64,000 nucleotides of DNA from Acidimicrobiia bacterium (GCA_022820925.1 JAJEEO010000018.1:1-64000), one strand, 5' to 3'. Positions 51,187 through 61,296 are shown, numbered from the stretch's first letter. Notes: generated by a model from the sequence alone, not told the origin. Numbers and translations: made by a program.

Positions 51187-52341
51187 GTGATCTTCGACCT
51201 GGACGCCGAACGGGTTCGCAACCGGCCGGGCATCAAGTGGGGCCGCGAAGGCCCGGACGTGCTGGCGGCGTGGGTCGCCGACATGGACGTCGAGCTGCCC
51301 GCAGCAGTGCTCGACGCGGTGCGCGAGCGCATCGACTCGGGCGGCCTGGGCTACGACTTCTACGACCAGCCCATTCCCGTGCTGCGTGTCTTCGCCAAGC
51401 GCATGAGCGAGGCGTTCGGCTGGCAGGTCGACCCGCTCGACGTCGTGCGGGTGCACGACGTGATCCAGGGCCTCGAGCTGGCGATCACCTATTGCACCGA
51501 ACCCGGCGACGGCGTCATCTTCCAGACCCCCGCCTACCCGCCGTTCTTCTCCAGCGTCGAGGGGCATGGCCGCCGGGTGGTGCCCAACCCGCTCATCCGC
51601 CACGACGACGGCTGGCAGCTCGACCTGGACCATTTCGAATCGGTGGCTTCGGCGCCAGATGTGACCGCGGTAATCCTGTGCCAGCCGCACAACCCCTGCG
51701 GCATGGTGCTCGATGCCGACGACATCGCTGCGGTGATCGACATTGCCGAGCGGCACGACCTGGTGGTCATCTCCGACGAGATCCACTGCGACTTGGTGTA
51801 TGCACCGGGGCGGCACATCCCGGTGGCTTCGGTCAGCGAGCTGGCCTCAGAGCGGACGGTCACCGTCACCGCTGCCACGAAGTCGTTCAACATGGCGGGG
51901 CTGCGGATGGCGTTCCTGCATTCGGCGTCGTCGCGCTACGGCCCGATCGTCCGCAACATTCCCAAGCGGCTGATCGGCGGCATCGGGATCCTCGGGCAGG
52001 TCGCCACCATCGCCGGCTGGACCGAGGCGCTGGACTGGCTGGACGAGCTGGTGGCCGGCCTCGACGCCAACCGTCGCCTGCTGGCTGAGCTGCTGGCCGA
52101 GCGGCTCCCCGAGGTCCGCTACCGGCCGCCCGATGCCACCTACCTGGCGTGGATGGACTGCAGCGAGCTGAGCCTCGGCGACGACCCTGCCTCGGTCTTC
52201 CTGGGACGGGGCCGCGTGTACCTGAACTCCGGGCTGGACTTCGGGCCCGAAGGCGCAGGCCACGTGCGGCTCAACTTCGCCACGTCCCCCGCGATGCTGG
52301 ATGAGGCCACCGCCCGCATGGCCAAGGCCATCGGCCGCTAG
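51187..52341 (+). CDS. PatB/MalY-type PLP-dependent C-S lyase / aminotransferase
   Basis: 384 aa fold-type I PLP enzyme. PatB/MalY features are NRPGIKWG at the start, WVADMDVELP, GYDFYDQPIP, CQPHNPCGMVL, ISDEIHCDLVY and the PLP lysine in TAATKSFNMAGLR. Such proteins usually cleave cystathionine or cysteine conjugates. The start is GTG at 51187; the protein begins directly at the conserved N-terminus. Monocistronic, convergent with SURF1. Confidence 0.93.
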   Translation: MIFDLDAERVRNRPGIKWGREGPDVLAAWVADMDVELPAAVLDAVRERIDSGGLGYDFYDQPIPVLRVFAKRMSEAFGWQVDPLDVVRVHDVIQGLELAITYCTEPGDGVIFQTPAYPPFFSSVEGHGRRVVPNPLIRHDDGWQLDLDHFESVASAPDVTAVILCQPHNPCGMVLDADDIAAVIDIAERHDLVVISDEIHCDLVYAPGRHIPVASVSELASERTVTVTAATKSFNMAGLRMAFLHSASSRYGPIVRNIPKRLIGGIGILGQVATIAGWTEALDWLDELVAGLDANRRLLAELLAERLPEVRYRPPDATYLAWMDCSELSLGDDPASVFLGRGRVYLNSGLDFGPEGAGHVRLNFATSPAMLDEATARMAKAIGR

Positions 52342-52345
52342 CCGC

Positions 52346-53197
52346 TCAGTCGTCGGCGATCTGTTCGGACTCGCCCTTGCGAGCCTGGTGGCGCAGCACG
52401 AGCGTGTAGCCCACGATGGCGACGGCGGCGAAGCTGAACCACTGGATCGTGTAGCCCAAGTGCGGGCCGGCGTCGAGTTCAGGCGGCGGGATGAGCTCGA
52501 GCACCGGGGTGTCATCAGGTTCGCCGCTGCGGGGATCGATCGCGGAGCCGGTCGGATCGACGAAGCGGTTTACTTCCACATACACCGGCATCAGGTCAAG
52601 GTCGGTTTGGCGGTCGATACGTTCGACATCGACACGCGCCAGCGACTCGAGCCGTCCCTGCGCAGGATCTGCAGGTCCGAGCCATCCGCGCTCTTGGCTT
52701 CGTCGAATTCGAACTTCCAACTGGGTGTCAGCCATCAGCGTGGCAGCCATCAGCGGAGTCCGGATGACCAGGGGCTCGCCGAGCAGCATCGCTTCGCATG
52801 TCTGCTGAGGAAGCCAACCGACAACAACCAGCACACCCTTGAACTCCGTACGGTCATTTGAGGCGACCTCGGCAGGCACAGCGAAATGGCATCCGGCGAC
52901 GCCGTTGAGGCTGCGGTTGCGGATCAGTACCTGGTCGCCCATGTCGAGACGCCGAACCCGCAAGGTCACGGCTCGGTACTCCAGTTGGTCAATCGCCTCG
53001 GGGTCGTCCACCGCCTCGAAGAAGCGATCGGCGTCGAGGGGTTGCATGTCTTGGCGCTCGGTGATTGCAGCGTTTCGGTCGCTTACCTCGTTGTGGCGGC
53101 TGAGCTGCCAGAAGCCTGCGATCACGAAGATCACCAGTAGGCCGCCGGCCAGCGCATGTCCCGCTAGCCAGATCGGCTTCCGGGCGAAGCTGTACAC
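52346..53197 (-). CDS. SURF1-family cytochrome oxidase assembly protein
   Basis: 283 aa. Two membrane helices flank a large extracytoplasmic loop: an N-terminal one with the typical FWQLSRHNEVSDRNAAI and a C-terminal one in HLGYTIQWFSFAAVAIVGYTLVLRHQ order. The loop shows EYRAVTLRVRRLD, QVLIRNRSLNGVAGCHFAVP and VVVGWLPQQ. It helps to insert heme a into cytochrome c oxidase. The GTG at 53197 is the start; a nearby ATG is out of frame. Confidence 0.92.
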   Translation of the reverse strand: MYSFARKPIWLAGHALAGGLLVIFVIAGFWQLSRHNEVSDRNAAITERQDMQPLDADRFFEAVDDPEAIDQLEYRAVTLRVRRLDMGDQVLIRNRSLNGVAGCHFAVPAEVASNDRTEFKGVLVVVGWLPQQTCEAMLLGEPLVIRTPLMAATLMADTQLEVRIRRSQERGWLGPADPAQGRLESLARVDVERIDRQTDLDLMPVYVEVNRFVDPTGSAIDPRSGEPDDTPVLELIPPPELDAGPHLGYTIQWFSFAAVAIVGYTLVLRHQARKGESEQIADD

Positions 53198-53215
53198 GGC
53201 ATGAACCTATTGGGA

Positions 53216-55315
53216 CTACTGCTGGCGTGGATCGCGGACCTCGACGCGGGCGATGTCGCCGGCCGGCTCGAAGCCCAGCACCTGCCCTAAGAAGGACAGC
53301 TCGGCCTCGAGCGCGGCCACGATGTTGGGCCCACGCCGGAAGCCGTGCCCCTCGCCCTCGAACAGCAGGTAGGCGTGCGGCACGCCCGCCGCGGCCAGGG
53401 CTGCCACCACCTGCTCGGACTGGCTCTGGGGCACCACCCGATCCTCGGTGCCCTGCAGCACGATCATCGGGGTGCGCAGCTGGTCGGTCCGCCAGATCGG
53501 GGAGCGCTCCCGGTACAGCTCGGCCGCTTCTGGCCACGGGCCGATCAGCCCGTCGAGATAGCGCGCCTCGAACTTGTGCGTGTCGCGGGCGAGCGCTTCG
53601 AGATCGGCCACGCCGTAGCGAGAGATGCCCGCCGCGAACACGTCGCTGCCCGTCAGCGCGCACAGCGTGGTGTAGCCGCCGGCCGAACCGCCCTTGATGA
53701 CCAGACGCTGGGGGTCCACGGCACCCTCGCGGGCCAGGTGCAGCGCCGCGTTGATGCAGTCCTGGGTGTCGACGACGCCCCACTGGCCCTGGAGCAGATT
53801 GCGGTACGCGGTGCCGTAGCCGGTGCTGCCGCCGTAATTCACGTCCACCACGGCGATGCCCCTGGTGGTCCAGTACTGGATGCCCAGGTCGAGCGAGCTG
53901 CGGGCGGCACCGGTGGGCCCGCCATGGCTGAGCACCAGCAGCGGCGGCCCGGCATCGGGTGTCCCAGCGTCGGGTGCTTGAGCAGCCACCGCCACGGCCG
54001 AGTTGGTGGGCGGGAAGAAGAACGCGTGCGCTTGGCGGCCGTCGTCGCTGTCGAAGGTGAACGGCTGCGCGACCGAGACGTCGTCGGGCTCGAGCACCAG
54101 CGGCTCGGCATCGCTGAGCCGGCGGTGCGTGCCGTCGGGCGAGATCTCCACCACCGCAGCCCGGCGGGTCCAGCCGGCCGCGACGGTGACCACCGTGCCG
54201 CTCGGTGTCGGCGCCAGCCGGCCGAAGTCGGTGAACCCGCTCGCGACCTCGTCGAGCACACCGTCGCGGATGATGCCGATATGGCCCACCCCGGCCGACG
54301 TCCAAGTGCACCACAGCGCACCGGTTCCGTCCCAGCCGTAGGTGGCCCCCGCGAAGACCCACGCAGGCACGCCGAACTCGCGGACCTCCGCGTCGGGCTG
54401 AGCGGCATCACCTAGCACTGGGTCGCTCGTGCCCGAGTCGAGATCGACACGGTGGATGGCCCACCACCCGTCGATGTCGGTCACGATGTGCAGATCACCG
54501 TCGGGGCTCCACGCCGGCTGGGTCACTGCGGGACCGTCCACCAGCACCCGATCGGTCCCCGGCACCGCCATGCCGCCGTCCAGATCCACCAGGTGCAGCC
54601 GGACGTGGTCCCACGGCATGTTGGGGTGGTCCCAGCTCAGATAGGCCAGCACGCTGCCGTCGGGCGAGGGCCGTGGCGCCGCATAGAAGTCGGCGCCGGT
54701 CGCCACGACGCCCACCGTCCCGTCCAGTCCGACCGCCACCAGCTCGTTGCGCGGCTCGTGCCCGGTGTCGTCGTGGGCTTCGCGTACCCAGATCGTGACG
54801 GGCTCGAATGCGCCGCCGGCCGAACTCGACGCGCGGCCGTCTGGGGGCACCAATGCCGGATCGGCGTAGCGCAGGCCCCGGGGGCTCGGCGGCTCGGGGG
54901 TCAGCGGGCGCGGCTCGGCGCGCCCCTCCCCATCGAAGAGCCGGACCCGCTGGTCGCCCATGCATGCGCCGGCAACGAGATGGGTGCCGTCGGGTGCCTC
55001 GACGGCCAGCCAAGCGCCGCCCCCGTATTCGTGCACGGAGGTGCGGATGTCGGCCTCAGCCGTGTGGGGCACATCAGCCGGCGGTGTGCCGGCCTCGTCC
55101 AGCGGCACCCGCACCACGGCGCCGCGCCCGCGATCGAGCGGTCGCTCCTCGACCCAGTACGCCCAGTTGCCCGCGACCAGCGGCTCGCTCCGCCGCACGG
55201 CGCCCGCTGCGACATCGGCGGCGACCAGCGGCGACGGCCACGCACCGTACGGAAAAGCCGCGGATTTGCTGGGATTCCGGTGCCCACCACCTTGACAACT
55301 CGATGGCGAACTCAT
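53216..55315 (-). CDS. S9-family prolyl oligopeptidase-like peptidase
   Basis: 699 aa cytosolic serine peptidase. A seven-bladed propeller (about residues 30-400, with SPDG and YADPAL-type repeats) precedes the alpha/beta-hydrolase domain. Catalytic residues are Ser in IKGGSAGGYTTL, Asp in VLQGTEDRVVP and His in EGEGHGFR; the oxyanion region is LVLSHGGPTG. The S9C/acylaminoacyl-peptidase-like type is most likely. The start is the ATG at 55315, because GGAGGA lies four bases before it; the in-frame ATG at 55327 is inside that region. Confidence 0.93.
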   Translation of the reverse strand: MSSPSSCQGGGHRNPSKSAAFPYGAWPSPLVAADVAAGAVRRSEPLVAGNWAYWVEERPLDRGRGAVVRVPLDEAGTPPADVPHTAEADIRTSVHEYGGGAWLAVEAPDGTHLVAGACMGDQRVRLFDGEGRAEPRPLTPEPPSPRGLRYADPALVPPDGRASSSAGGAFEPVTIWVREAHDDTGHEPRNELVAVGLDGTVGVVATGADFYAAPRPSPDGSVLAYLSWDHPNMPWDHVRLHLVDLDGGMAVPGTDRVLVDGPAVTQPAWSPDGDLHIVTDIDGWWAIHRVDLDSGTSDPVLGDAAQPDAEVREFGVPAWVFAGATYGWDGTGALWCTWTSAGVGHIGIIRDGVLDEVASGFTDFGRLAPTPSGTVVTVAAGWTRRAAVVEISPDGTHRRLSDAEPLVLEPDDVSVAQPFTFDSDDGRQAHAFFFPPTNSAVAVAAQAPDAGTPDAGPPLLVLSHGGPTGAARSSLDLGIQYWTTRGIAVVDVNYGGSTGYGTAYRNLLQGQWGVVDTQDCINAALHLAREGAVDPQRLVIKGGSAGGYTTLCALTGSDVFAAGISRYGVADLEALARDTHKFEARYLDGLIGPWPEAAELYRERSPIWRTDQLRTPMIVLQGTEDRVVPQSQSEQVVAALAAAGVPHAYLLFEGEGHGFRRGPNIVAALEAELSFLGQVLGFEPAGDIARVEVRDPRQQ

Positions 55316-55481
55316 AGGTTCCTCCATGGTTTCGAAGCGTCGCCGCGATCATCGATTCCGAACAGGTTCCGTAGCGGCGCCCAGCGTGCGCTCCGGGTTT
55401 TCCACCGGCCCGTGACGCGCAGGTGGACCGGGGGAGCGCCCACCAACTCCCTCGGTCCACACGCGCCTGCACGGATGCGGT

Positions 55482-55721
55482 TCAGGATTCCTGCCCTGCG
55501 TCTGGCGGCGGATCGTGTTGCGCGAGGATCGTCTGCAACGACAGCTCGGTGGCGCGCAGGCGTCCTTCGCAGTGTGCGATCAGCTGCGATGCTCGCTCGA
55601 CCTGTGAAGCCAGCGTGTCGATGTCGACGTCGTCGCCCTCGAGGCCGGCCAGGATCGATTCGAGTTCGGCCATCGATTCGGCGTAGCCGCCGAGTCCGGC
55701 AGTGTCGGATTCTTCAGCCAT
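55482..55721 (-). CDS. xseB: Exodeoxyribonuclease VII small subunit
   Basis: 79 aa. The XseB pattern is plain: SMAELESILAGLEGDDVDIDTLASQVERASQLIAHCEGRL, one helical pair that binds the XseA C-terminus. The start at 55721 (MAEESDT) fits the family length of about 80. Its partner xseA lies upstream on the same strand at 59827-61296. The two genes normally adjoin, but here about 4.1 kb of lower-GC DNA separates them. Confidence 0.9.
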   Translation of the reverse strand: MAEESDTAGLGGYAESMAELESILAGLEGDDVDIDTLASQVERASQLIAHCEGRLRATELSLQTILAQHDPPPDAGQES

Positions 55722-55956
55722 AGGTCTTGCGCCTCCAGAGTTCCTTGCTATTGAAACTGATCTCACTTTGTAGCGCCTGATCATGGACAATCGCAGCCGA
55801 GCAGTTGCAGTAGGCCGGTGCGCCGTTGGCAGTGCGCTGCCGATGGCAAACGGTGCCAACAAATAACACACATAAATCATGAATTAGCCGACACAAAGGT
55901 ATCGACATCAGAATTCAGACCCAGTTTGCCAAACGTCCATGGGCTTGATTGCGTCA
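55722..55956. other. AT-rich intergenic DNA at the left junction of the SIR2-HerA island
   Basis: 235 bp between xseB and the end of herA. Composition changes abruptly here: stretches such as AAATAACACACATAAATCAT around 55860 contrast with the high-GC flanks. No gene or clear inverted repeat was found. Confidence 0.6.
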
Positions 55957-57243
55957 CTATTCTAGGCGTCGGTCCACATCTCTTGATTCGGAGCCATTCT
56001 GCTCCGAAGGCGCGTCGACATTTGAGTCCGGCGGTAGTCTCGGTAAGTCTGAGATCGACTGCCAATCGTTTGCAACAGCGTGCCAACCAGACACACGATC
56101 TTCCTGACGCGTCCAAACTTCCCAGAAGTTTGGATCGTCAGAGCGGGGGCGATGTTCTAACGGGAGGTCCCTAACTCTCAATAGCACGGGCAACTCGCTG
56201 GCCCAGCCCACAAGAATCGCGTTTTGCGAAGGAAGCGACGGAAGCTCTCGCAAGAGTCCTCTCAGATTATCGGGGACAAGCCTACTAATGAGCTCCTGAT
56301 CCCGATCGTTACTGATGCGGTGAAGCAAGAAGGAATTGCACTGAGACAGCACAATTGGAGACAATTCCGATGGCCTTTGCGACGACAAGACAAGGCCTAA
56401 TCCGAACTTGCGGCCTTCACGAGCAATTGTTTCAAAAGTTTCACAGCAGACACGCGCGCTATTGTTGTCGTTCACCTCATCGCGGTAGCGTCGTATAAAG
56501 CTATGCGCTTCCTCCACAAATAGCACGGTGGGTAGAGACGCCAAATGCAACTTCATATACCGTTGTAGCGATTCGAACAGTATGCGGGCTATGACAGAAG
56601 CAACAAGCTGAACCACATTCGATGGCACCAGTGAAAGATCAATGATCGTTAGCTTAGGTTTATCGCTATCGCCACCATCGACATACAGCTGCAGCCATTC
56701 ATCCAAGGAGACGCTGTTCGAATCGCCAATGATCGAATTGAGCATCTCGTCCGATATCAGTTCTCTGATGCGCGCTACAAGGAAGTCGAGATACTGCGAC
56801 GTCTGTTCATGAAGCCCGATCATTTCTACATGGTCGGCTAGATCGGCAATGGAAAATGGAACTGGGGCGTCAGCACTATTGATGGCCGGCTGAATGACTC
56901 CTCCGATGGATGCAATTGCCCGCTCCATTGCGACAACTATGTGTTCGATCGAGTCCTGAGTAAAGGCACGGTAGTATTCGACAAGCTTTCCCTGGTCCAT
57001 AAAGCTATTGTAGGCTGGACCAAGAGCCGCATCTATAGTCGAAATAATGCTGGACAAGTCAACGTCTTCGAATTCGGAAACTCGTGACTCCAGTTCATCT
57101 CGCACTGCCTTAAGGCGGAACCCAAACTTCGACTCGTCGGTCTGAAAGGTGACGGCCTGTATATCCGCCCTAAGGTTGATTAAGCGCGACGACAGGAGAC
57201 GCCTTAGCTGGGACTTCGGATCTGGAGATGCAACGGGCGTCAA
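55957..57243 (-). pseudogene. HerA-like ATPase, C-terminal part after an in-frame stop
   Basis: Carries the rest of the HerA/FtsK-type RecA core: Walker B PTVLFVEEAHSF (about residue 240 of this part), the sensor/arginine region LVLSSQRPSELSPIVLSQCNSFLLHRISNDRD in family order, and a hydrophilic tail. It is in the same frame as the N-terminal part at 57295-58104. Only a TAA at 57297-57295 and 17 sense codons (RPTLIRALREIRASHTN) lie between the two, so a single nonsense change splits the gene. A TTG at 57243 is the first possible restart. It is either an inactivated gene, a split-subunit ATPase or a sequencing error. Confidence 0.85.
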
Positions 57244-57294
57244 GTTGGTGTGGCTCGCGCGTATTTCACGGAGGGCCCGGATCAGAGTTGGGCG

Positions 57295-58104
57295 TTAAAC
57301 ACCAGGACTCGCTTGTGCGAATGCCGACCATTCGGCGCTGTTCCAAAGCCACGCTGGCACGCTGAGTGATTCACCGGGTGCAGGATCGCCTACGCGAAAT
57401 ACTTTGACCTTCTGCGCCAAGCCGCTACTGAACGCGCGCTCGTACTCTCCATTAGGATCCAGTACAATGAAGCGTGAATTTGGGGACGCATCTATTGCCT
57501 TTGCTGCTGCGTCAATGCTCCATCTCACCAAGCCGGCGACGGAGCAGGATTTTCCGCTTCCAGTATTCCCCAATACCGCCAAATGGCGTCCAAATAGCTG
57601 ATTTGGATCGACCGATACATCAGCATCGCCCGCTAGTGGACTGACGCCAATTTTGATGCGTCGGTTTGGGGCGATGCCGACGATGGCTTGCAGTTGACGA
57701 TCGGTAGGTAACATTGCAGCCGCACCAACAGAAGGCAGCGCGGAGATGCCGCGATAGAACGTGTACTCATCGGCATCGCGTGAGAGTGCAATAGTGCCTA
57801 GTGGATTGAGCCGCAGCTTGCGCAACGGAAACGGCAAGTCAATCAGTCCAAAATCGCGCATTCCTCGGCGCTGGGGAAACGCAGAGTGCTCAACTGTCAA
57901 CCATTCAACCTGACCAACGAGATAACTGTCGTCTACGGGAACCAGCAAGTACTCGTTGACTCGAGGAAAGGCACGTGGAGAGCCAGCATTTAGCGCAGCA
58001 GCTTCTGGAGCATCTATGTCCAATACAACGCGAACGTAGTCAGGAGCTACGTGCTCGACGCTGCCCACGTGTAGCACTTGCGATAGTTCGAAGGGATGTT
58101 GCAT
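57295..58104 (-). pseudogene. HerA-like ATPase, N-terminal part (HAS-barrel and Walker A)
   Basis: 269 codons to a TAA at 57295. The N-terminal HAS-like barrel is followed by IKIGVSPLAGDADVSVDPNQLFGRHLAVLGNTGSGKSCSVAGLV in order, with Walker A GNTGSGKS at residues 179-186. FIVLDPNGEYERAF is the usual next strand. The expected Walker B lies only in the downstream part, so this half alone cannot be a full ATPase. ATG 58104 overlaps the SIR2 gene stop as TGATG, typical of the two-gene SIR2-HerA antiphage systems. Confidence 0.87.
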
Positions 58105-59576
58105 CACGTACTCTCGCGCCCAGCATCCTGCTCGTCGCCTGATGAATGTGGCAAATGCGCCTCCGGCGTATGCCAACGCGCCTTGAGTAGATCGGCCATC
58201 CGTATACTGGTCCGATCTATCGCGGGCTTGGGCAGATAATGATCAACAAGAGCCGATAAATCCGCTACATGGTTCCCCACGAGTAAGCTGATTTGGGCAG
58301 GCTTCGCCAGCTCCTCATAGATTCTCATTATTCGGTTCAGGGGGTCGGTATAGGCAATGATTACTAGGTGTGACGAAGGAATTGTCAACATATCTACAAT
58401 AGCTCGATTGATGTGTTCGTCGCCGAAGCTATATCCGTATGTGACCAACGTAGAATTCGGGCGACAAACGGCCGTAGCAAAGTCCCTAAACAATTCAACA
58501 AATGGGTAGAATGACGTTTCCCTGTCCTTCGCAGAATTGGGATAGATCATAAGCGAGTCGGCGCCATTTGTACCATCCGATGAGGCGCCCATATACGGTT
58601 CTACGGACGCGGCACCGAACGGCAAAGCGGTCCGGCGTACAGCGTCGTCATACGCCACCCAATCTATCGAGCCGTGCAGCTTCGTATATCGCGCGACCCC
58701 TTCCAAGTAGCGCGGTTCGCCGCGAATGCATGGTGGATTATAGTGATAGTCGATGTCTAGCTTAGTGGCCCGAAATACCGGCGCAAGTGCGCCGACAAAC
58801 CGGTCTAATAGGCGTAAGCCGGCGACGTCCGCGGCCGCTTCGATATAACGGTCGTAGTTCGTCGTAAAGAGGTGCAATCGTTCGCGCGTACCTGTCCGGC
58901 TGGCAAAGCTCATTAAGAAGCTGACCAAGTAGCCGAAAGCTCTGCTGCGGCATTCACTCTCGGCTGTCGAGAGTTCTCTTTCGGCTGCCAAGATAGACTC
59001 AGCAAGTTGCCGCAGCACTTCCTGTAGGCGTGTATGCAGAGTACTCGCATGAGACGCAGCCGTGACATCGCCTATGTTCTGTTTGTTTAGAATCTGAAGA
59101 CCACGGAGAAGTTCACTTGCGGCGCGTAGTTGATCTTCAAGGTTGCCCTCGCCTCGATTGGCACTTAGCGCCGCTCGCTTGGCTTCGGAATTGATCTTGT
59201 TGCTGAACGGACCAAAGTCCACGAGATCCATACTTGGCGGAGGCTTATTGGAAACCAGCGAATGTACGGCCGTCGTCAAACCCGAACCGACTAGCAGAGA
59301 CAAGTGCTCGGCCTGCACGAGCGCTGTAAGCCACGGTTCGATACGTTGCCTTAAAGTTTCAGTACCGAATGGTTCATCTGCCTGCGCCCATGTCGCGGTG
59401 CTTCCTGGAGCCAATGAAAATTGCAGTCGAGAGTCTCCCTCGGAGGAGCTCTCGCTAAAAAGTGCAGGGCGAGTGTCATCTCGTGTGCGAAGCACTTGTA
59501 TCGATGATGGGTCCGATGCAGATTTGTCAGACTCGGATGCTGCGTCTGATGTTGCTTCAGAAGTTGTCTCATGCAT
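58104..59576 (-). CDS. SIR2-like NADase of a SIR2-HerA defence system
   Basis: 490 aa. A Ser/Thr/Glu-rich N-terminal 70 residues precede the SIR2 fold: SLLVGSGLTTAV (about 93-104), HLFTTNYDRYIE, the catalytic-type His in YTKLHGSIDWVAYD, and LVTYGYSFGDEHINRAI. SIR2 proteins of defence systems destroy NAD+ on phage infection; a HerA hexamer partner controls them. The next gene is herA with a TGATG overlap. The start at 59576 (MHETTSEATS) is the likelier of two in-frame ATGs; the other is at 59612. Base composition is much less GC-rich than the flanks, suggesting transfer. Confidence 0.88.
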   Translation of the reverse strand: MHETTSEATSDAASESDKSASDPSSIQVLRTRDDTRPALFSESSSEGDSRLQFSLAPGSTATWAQADEPFGTETLRQRIEPWLTALVQAEHLSLLVGSGLTTAVHSLVSNKPPPSMDLVDFGPFSNKINSEAKRAALSANRGEGNLEDQLRAASELLRGLQILNKQNIGDVTAASHASTLHTRLQEVLRQLAESILAAERELSTAESECRSRAFGYLVSFLMSFASRTGTRERLHLFTTNYDRYIEAAADVAGLRLLDRFVGALAPVFRATKLDIDYHYNPPCIRGEPRYLEGVARYTKLHGSIDWVAYDDAVRRTALPFGAASVEPYMGASSDGTNGADSLMIYPNSAKDRETSFYPFVELFRDFATAVCRPNSTLVTYGYSFGDEHINRAIVDMLTIPSSHLVIIAYTDPLNRIMRIYEELAKPAQISLLVGNHVADLSALVDHYLPKPAIDRTSIRMADLLKARWHTPEAHLPHSSGDEQDAGREST

Positions 59577-59826
59577 GTACGAGTTGGTCCTTCTCGTCGC
59601 GCTTATTCCCAAGTATGCCGTAACTGGGTTGAAGCTCTGCAGTTGCCTGTCTCTTGCCGGGCAGTGGCGGATCTCTGTAGGTTACGAAGCTTCGGTTGAA
59701 TTGATGTCGAGCGAGGTCAGGGCGTTGGTATTGGTGTCGTCGTTCTAAGATGGCCCCAGATCGACTCGAGTTCAACCGTGGATTCGGCGTAGTCGCGGAG
59801 TTCGCCCGTGTGTGTCACAGCACTGG
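59577..59826. other. Intergenic DNA at the right junction of the SIR2-HerA island
   Basis: 250 bp between the xseA stop and the SIR2 gene, presumably with the promoter of the island genes. Mixed composition, no convincing gene, repeat or tRNA fragment. Confidence 0.5.
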
Positions 59827-61296
59827 TCACGGGCCATCAATCTCCCGGTCGGTGTTGTCCGCTGTCGGTATGGCGTCCGGTGCGCCCGCCGGAGCAATGA
59901 CCGTGCTGGCGAACCTCGCGTGCTGGATCTCGGTGGAGATCGTGGCCTCCGCAGCAGGCATCTCGCGCACGATGCTGCCGTCGGCTGCGCGCGTGATCGA
60001 GAATCCTCGAGCCAAGGTTCGCTCGGGCGCAACGGCCGATACCAGCGCCGATGCGGATCGCAGCCGAATGCTCGCCTCATCGAAGCGTTGCGTCGATGAT
60101 CGCAGCAATCGAGCTCGCTGGGCGCGAAGCGTCACCAGGGCACGGTGGCTATGGGCGCGGCTGCGCTGCAGCGTCCCGCGAGCGCCGACGAGTTTGCCTG
60201 CCGCAATGCGGCAGTGATGCTCGGCGTGATGACCCAACCGCAGCCGAGACTGGCTCAGCAGCACACGCGGCCGGCCGAGCCGGCGTTCGGCCAGCAGACC
60301 CAGCGAGCTGCGCGCCGTCGCTAGGCGCGCTGCTGCCGCGGCGGTCCGCGAGCGGGCGATCTGGTCCACGTCCCGGCGGATCCGAGCCAAGCGTTCGTCG
60401 AACGCGGCGACGTGGGCTACTAGTGCGGCGGCGCAGGCGGTGGGCGTCTTGGCGGCGGTATGCGCCACCTGATCCGCAACGGAGGTGTCGACCTCGTGGC
60501 CGATGCCGCAGAACACCGGCAGCGGGCACAGCGCGATAGCCCTCGCCACACTGGCGAGATCGAATGCCAGCAGGTCGGTGCGATCGCCGCCGCCCCGCAC
60601 CATGGCGATCACGTCGATGTCGCAACCGGCGAGCGTCCGCAGCGCCGCCACGAGATCGGCCTCGGCGGTCGCACCCTGCACGCGGGCGTCGCACAGCAGC
60701 ACCTCGAACGCGTAGCCGCTGGCGGCCAGCTCGTGGAGGAAGTCCGCGTACGCGGCGCTGTTGTGCGCGGTGACCAACCCGACGCGCAGCGGGACCGGTG
60801 CCAACGGCACCGCGGCGTTGCGCCGCAGCAGGCCTTCTGCGGCCAGCGCGGCCAATGTGCGTTCGCGGTCGGCAGCCAGCACGCCGAGGGTGAAGTGCGG
60901 GTCGACGCCGCTCATGATGAGCTGGACCTGCCCGCCGCGCTCGTAGTACTCCACCTCGGCGCGTATGCGCACTTCGATGCCGTCGTCGAGCGTCAGCCCG
61001 CCGGCATGAGCCAGGTCGCGATTCACGAACCGCTGCCGCCCCTTGAACAGGGCCACCCGCATGCGCGCGCCTCTGCGGTCATTGCCGGCACCGGGCTCGA
61101 TGAGGTTGAAGTAGATGTGTCCGCTTGCCGCCTGCGAATAGCCGACGATCTCGCCGCGCACCCAGACCTCCGATCCGAAGGCCTCGCGGATCGTCGCGCT
61201 GATCGTCGCAGCAAGCTCCGAGACCGACCAGGTGCCGTCCGGCGGCCTCACCCCACCGCCTGCGGTGGCGTCGAATCGTTCCGGCGCGCTGTTCAC
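59827..61296 (-). CDS. xseA: Exodeoxyribonuclease VII large subunit
   Basis: 489 aa. The N-terminal OB fold (WSVSELAATISATIREAF, VWVRGEIVGYSQAASGHIYFNL) is followed by the catalytic domain: VGLVTAHNSAAYADFLHEL, VIAMVRGGGDRTDLLAFDLASVARAI in order, CGIGHEVDTSVADQVA and the coiled C-terminus ending near ERTLARGFSITRAADGSIV. It degrades single-stranded DNA with XseB. GTG 61296 is taken as the start since upstream codons run into the opposite-strand tRNA gene. It reads toward xseB but is separated from it by the SIR2-HerA island. Confidence 0.93.
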   Translation of the reverse strand: MNSAPERFDATAGGGVRPPDGTWSVSELAATISATIREAFGSEVWVRGEIVGYSQAASGHIYFNLIEPGAGNDRRGARMRVALFKGRQRFVNRDLAHAGGLTLDDGIEVRIRAEVEYYERGGQVQLIMSGVDPHFTLGVLAADRERTLAALAAEGLLRRNAAVPLAPVPLRVGLVTAHNSAAYADFLHELAASGYAFEVLLCDARVQGATAEADLVAALRTLAGCDIDVIAMVRGGGDRTDLLAFDLASVARAIALCPLPVFCGIGHEVDTSVADQVAHTAAKTPTACAAALVAHVAAFDERLARIRRDVDQIARSRTAAAAARLATARSSLGLLAERRLGRPRVLLSQSRLRLGHHAEHHCRIAAGKLVGARGTLQRSRAHSHRALVTLRAQRARLLRSSTQRFDEASIRLRSASALVSAVAPERTLARGFSITRAADGSIVREMPAAEATISTEIQHARFASTVIAPAGAPDAIPTADNTDREIDGP

